Position numbers and translations under genes: made by a program. A stretch of DNA of 64,000 bases from RBG-13-51-18 sp050014095. GTDB taxonomy: Bacteria > Chloroflexota > Dehalococcoidia > Dehalococcoidales > RBG-16-60-22. The stretch covers positions 293,023 through 357,022 of the forward strand of contig JBEKDZ010000002.1 of the NCBI GenBank assembly GCA_050014095.1. Direction: 5' to 3'. The notes under the pieces are model-generated. The model ran no database searches. It was not told the DNA's origin and was given only the letters and a program-made list of their open reading frames with translations. How positions within the stretch are numbered: the stretch's first letter is position 1; each line of letters opens with the position of its first letter. Shown piece after piece: positions 61,195-64,000 of the stretch.

Positions 61195-61385
61195 TGTCAT
61201 TCCCGCGCAGGCGGGAATCCAGAACTCATTTCCCCTCCTTTTCCCCCCCCCTCCCCCCCCACCCCCAAAAAAATCTCCCTTAATCCCTCTTTACGAAAGA
61301 GGGACAAACATATTGGTTAAGAACACTGGTTAAAGAGATAAATAACATCGTCTCCCTTTCATAAAGGGAGAGCGAAAGGGATTTT
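61195..61385. repeat. Repeats and poly-C tracts before HIBADH gene
   Basis: GTCATTCCCGCGCAGGCGGGAATCC at 61195-61220, runs of eight Cs near 61240-61260, then a full AAAATCTCCC..GGGATTTT element at 61269-61385. Confidence 0.8.
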
Positions 61386-61438
61386 ATTAACCCCTCCTTT
61401 ACCCCCCATCCTGACTATAACAACCATCGGAGGTGATA

Positions 61439-62329
61439 ATGAAGATAGGTTTTATCGGTATTGGTCAAATGGGAAAGCATATGTCCCGGCGGATATTGGA
61501 AGCCGGCTATGATTTAACCATTTATGATTTGAAGAAAGAAGCCGCCGCTCCATTATTAGAAAAAGGCGCCAGATGGGGCAATTCACCTAAAGAAGTTGCC
61601 CAATCATGCCAGGTGGTTTTTTCCAGCCTCCCCACTCCAAAGATTGTTGAAGAAGTAATTTATGGCGAAAACGGCCTTCGCCAGGGGTGGAAAAAGGAGG
61701 ATATTTACGTTGATATGAGCACCAATTCTCCTTCTTTGATAAGGAAAATAGCAAAAGATGCTGGGCTTAAGGGAGTTGCCGTTTTAGATGCCCCGGTAAG
61801 CGGCGGAACGAAAGGGGCGGAGGCCGGCACTCTAACTATCATGGTCGGGGGCGACCCGGCTACCTTAAAAAAGATTCATCAGATTTTACTGACGATGGGG
61901 CAAAAGATATTCCATGTCGGTGACGTTGGCTGCGGCAATGTAGCTAAACTCGTGAATAACATGATTTCGCTAGCCTGTAATTCAATTTCGGCGGAGGGCT
62001 TCGTCCTCGGGGTTAAAGCTGGCATTGACCCGCAGACGTTATTAGAAATAATATCGACCAGCACCGGCGATAACTGGTGTGCGCGCCAGTACGCGCGCAC
62101 GACCTTTAAAGGAAATTTCGAGCCGGGTTTCAGAATCGGGCTGGCTTATAAGGACATCGGCCTGGCGCTCGACCTGGGCAAGGAATATAACGTGTCCCTG
62201 CCCGTCGGTATCGCCGTTAAAAAAGACCTGGAGGATACGATGGCGGCGGGCTTAACGGATAAGGGCGTGGATGCCGTGATATTGCCGCTGGAAAAGGCAA
62301 CCGGCGTTAAGGTGCGTACGCCAAAGTAG
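61439..62329 (+). CDS. Beta-hydroxyacid dehydrogenase (3-hydroxyisobutyrate dehydrogenase family)
   Basis: A 296-residue protein with the NAD(P) site GFIGIGQMGKHMSRRILEAG, the substrate motif DAPVSGGTKGAEAGTL and the catalytic-lysine helix GNVAKLVNNMI. Substrates of the family include 3-hydroxyisobutyrate, tartronate semialdehyde and others; which applies is unknown. ATG at 61439 after a GGAGG. A cupin follows in the same operon. Confidence 0.9.
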   Translation: MKIGFIGIGQMGKHMSRRILEAGYDLTIYDLKKEAAAPLLEKGARWGNSPKEVAQSCQVVFSSLPTPKIVEEVIYGENGLRQGWKKEDIYVDMSTNSPSLIRKIAKDAGLKGVAVLDAPVSGGTKGAEAGTLTIMVGGDPATLKKIHQILLTMGQKIFHVGDVGCGNVAKLVNNMISLACNSISAEGFVLGVKAGIDPQTLLEIISTSTGDNWCARQYARTTFKGNFEPGFRIGLAYKDIGLALDLGKEYNVSLPVGIAVKKDLEDTMAAGLTDKGVDAVILPLEKATGVKVRTPK

Positions 62330-62343
62330 TAAAAGGAGGCAAC

Positions 62344-62700
62344 ATGATAGTTGTTAACAGCAATGATGTTAAAGCAGTACAAACGCAGGATGAAATCGTG
62401 GGCAAGGGACCTGTTCACAGGAAGGAATTAGTCAGCGCCAAGGATACGGGGGGATTCAGCGTGCTGCTGGTGTCCTTCGGGCCGGGGGCCAAGCTTAATT
62501 TCCACATCCACACCTACGAGCAGATTCTTTACGTGACGGAAGGCAAGGGCATTATCGCCACGAAAAAAGAGGAAAAGACCGTAACGCCAGGGGCGGTGGT
62601 TTACATTGCCCCGGGTGAGGTTCACTGGCACGGGGCGACCAAAGACTCCTCATTTTCCCACATCGCTATTCAGAAGCCGGGGATAAAGCTAGCGCAGTAA
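62344..62700 (+). CDS. Cupin-domain protein
   Basis: A 118-residue single cupin. The metal-binding residues are in GAKLNFHIHTYEQILYVTEG (motif 1) and APGEVHWHGATKDS (motif 2). Probably a small metalloenzyme or ligand-binding protein acting with the dehydrogenase upstream, 14 nt away. AAAGGAGG precedes the ATG. Confidence 0.88.
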   Translation: MIVVNSNDVKAVQTQDEIVGKGPVHRKELVSAKDTGGFSVLLVSFGPGAKLNFHIHTYEQILYVTEGKGIIATKKEEKTVTPGAVVYIAPGEVHWHGATKDSSFSHIAIQKPGIKLAQ

Positions 62701-62709
62701 TTTGTACTC

Positions 62710-62804
62710 AAAATCCCCCTTAGTCCCCCTTTGCAAAGGGGGAAACGTATTTTGGGATAATTCTTTCGTCTCCCTTTGTAAAAGGGAGATAGAGAAGGAT
62801 TTTA
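62710..62804. repeat. Palindromic repeat, AAATCCCCC...AAGGATTTT family
   Basis: Hairpins CCCCCTTTGCAAAGGGGG and CTCCCTTTGTAAAAGGGAG, with inverted ends. Confidence 0.85.
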
Positions 62805-62828
62805 TTACCCCACTCCTGTACCCCCTGC

Positions 62829-62857
62829 TTGACAATAGTCTTAAGACTGAATATTAT
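62829..62857 (+). promoter_or_regulatory. Promoter with a palindrome between -35 and -10
   Basis: TTGACA (62829-62834), a 17-nt spacer and TATTAT (62852-62857). The spacer contains the perfect palindrome AGTCTTAAGACT (62837-62848), a likely repressor site. A second TTGACA starts at 62857 with TATATT 19 nt later, so two tandem promoters may exist. Confidence 0.6.
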
Positions 62858-62942
62858 TGACACTACTGGCAATGTATGTATTATATTTATTTCATTCATC
62901 TCTTAAATAGATTTTATGTTTTTACATAAAAAGGGAGATAAT

Positions 62943-63365
62943 ATGCAAAACACACCTACTCCAAATACGCCCCAAGATATCACACCCACAGCTACTCCAC
63001 CTACACCAACAGAAAAAAGAAGACATGGTTGCCTGACAACATGGTTAATTCTAATCGTTCTAGGCAATATAGCAATTACAGTTGTATCCATAGAAGCAGT
63101 CACTGCCCATCCTGAAGACTACTACGCCTGGGTTATGCCCGTACAAATAATATTTTTGATTTGGGGACTTGTCTGCGTTATGGCCCTCATTATGTGGAAA
63201 AAATGGGGATTTTATGGGTTCCTCGTAGGTGCCTTTACCACAATGATTTTATATTTGGTTACAGGAAATTACGTATACGCGTTCACGCCCTTTATTTCCG
63301 TGCTTTGTCTTTATGGCGTATTACATATAGGTTCGGATAATAAAGGCTGGCCGCAATTGGACTAA
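62943..63365 (+). CDS. Small membrane protein of unknown function
   Basis: A 140-residue protein. The first 32 residues are rich in Thr and Pro (TPTPNTPQDITPTATPPTPT), followed by about four hydrophobic segments (LTTWLILIVLGNIAITVV; IIFLIWGLVCVMALIMW). I do not recognise the family. It is AT-rich relative to neighbours. The ATG at 62943 is preferred over 62916 because GGGAGA lies just before it. Confidence 0.65.
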   Translation: MQNTPTPNTPQDITPTATPPTPTEKRRHGCLTTWLILIVLGNIAITVVSIEAVTAHPEDYYAWVMPVQIIFLIWGLVCVMALIMWKKWGFYGFLVGAFTTMILYLVTGNYVYAFTPFISVLCLYGVLHIGSDNKGWPQLD

Positions 63366-63372
63366 TATTCGT

Positions 63373-63402
63373 TATGGATTCCGTATCAAGTACGGAATGA
63401 CA
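63373..63402. repeat. GATTCCGTATCAAGTACGGAATGAC hairpin
   Basis: A half element of the GTCATTCCC family, in the gap before the rRNA gene. Confidence 0.7.
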
Positions 63403-63417
63403 GTGGGACGTAAAAAC

Positions 63418-63447
63418 AAAAAGAGGCGCTTTTTACACGCCTCTTTC
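63418..63447 (-). terminator. Intrinsic terminator of the 23S rRNA unit
   Basis: AAAGAGGCG and CGCCTCTTT form the stem; on the minus strand it is followed by TTTTTGTTTTT. It lies about 60 nt past the 23S 3' end. Confidence 0.75.
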
Positions 63448-63506
63448 TTAATTACTGTAAACTATAAACTGTCAACTGTAAACTTTATCTAATACCAATC
63501 CTGAAA

Positions 63507-64000
<494 letters not shown>

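Overview
This 64 kb window looks like chromosomal DNA of an anaerobic bacterium, most likely a member of the Chloroflexota class Dehalococcoidia. That placement is an inference from gene content and style, not a search result. The clues are a large-type SRP RNA next to rsmA, a split transketolase, many iron-sulfur flavoproteins and rubrerythrin, a standalone molybdoenzyme, a selenoprotein, and very abundant short palindromic intergenic repeats. No phage, complete insertion sequence, CRISPR array or tRNA gene was found.

Layout. 1-12.6 kb: split transketolase, a nucleotide kinase-like protein with dCMP deaminase, CCA-adding enzyme, rubrerythrin/nitroreductase/hydrolase/ispE cluster, rsmA directly behind the SRP RNA, metallophosphoesterase divergent from a thiL-thioesterase-HAD-ndk operon, and rsfS. 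12.6-23 kb: molybdopterin oxidoreductase, rluB-type pseudouridine synthase, a MarR-controlled ABC exporter, Pit phosphate permease, an unusual acyl-CoA-ligase-like protein, and a segmental duplication carrying two DUF5658-like membrane proteins. 22-29 kb: lipid kinase, recG, two DegV (FakB-like) proteins and a FakA-like kinase, divergent from rpmB. 29-38 kb: an arginine cluster (argJ, B, D, G, H) with a predicted secreted serine hydrolase inside it and an ABC transporter at its end. 38-47 kb: iron-sulfur/FAH/pyruvate-kinase-C/Cys-rich operon, hydrolases, flavoproteins, then an SDR plus selenoprotein operon. 47-64 kb: mutS, an AT-rich orphan gene, a glycosyltransferase-deacetylase fusion with a VTT-type membrane protein, a large NADPH:acceptor iron-sulfur flavoprotein, MFS and CPA2 transporters, a broken hicB, a HIBADH-family dehydrogenase with a cupin, and the 3' part of a 23S rRNA gene.

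Main discovery. Two open frames at 44.5-46.4 kb are one gene interrupted by an in-frame TGA. The TGA sits in a U-P-G-C motif and is followed at once by a hairpin with a GGUC loop, the hallmark of a bacterial SECIS element. The product resembles the UGSC selenoprotein group, but with UPGC instead of UGSC, a proline-rich N-terminal tract and a long extra C-terminal domain.

Other themes. Several genes have an extended -10 box (TGnTATAAT type) only 6-10 nt before the start codon, which predicts leaderless mRNAs. Short palindromic repeats fill most gaps. At two places (mutS and the metallophosphoesterase) the 3' end of the gene is echoed beside a repeat copy. One repeat sits in frame inside mutS. 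All functional calls rest on reading motifs by eye; no database search was run.
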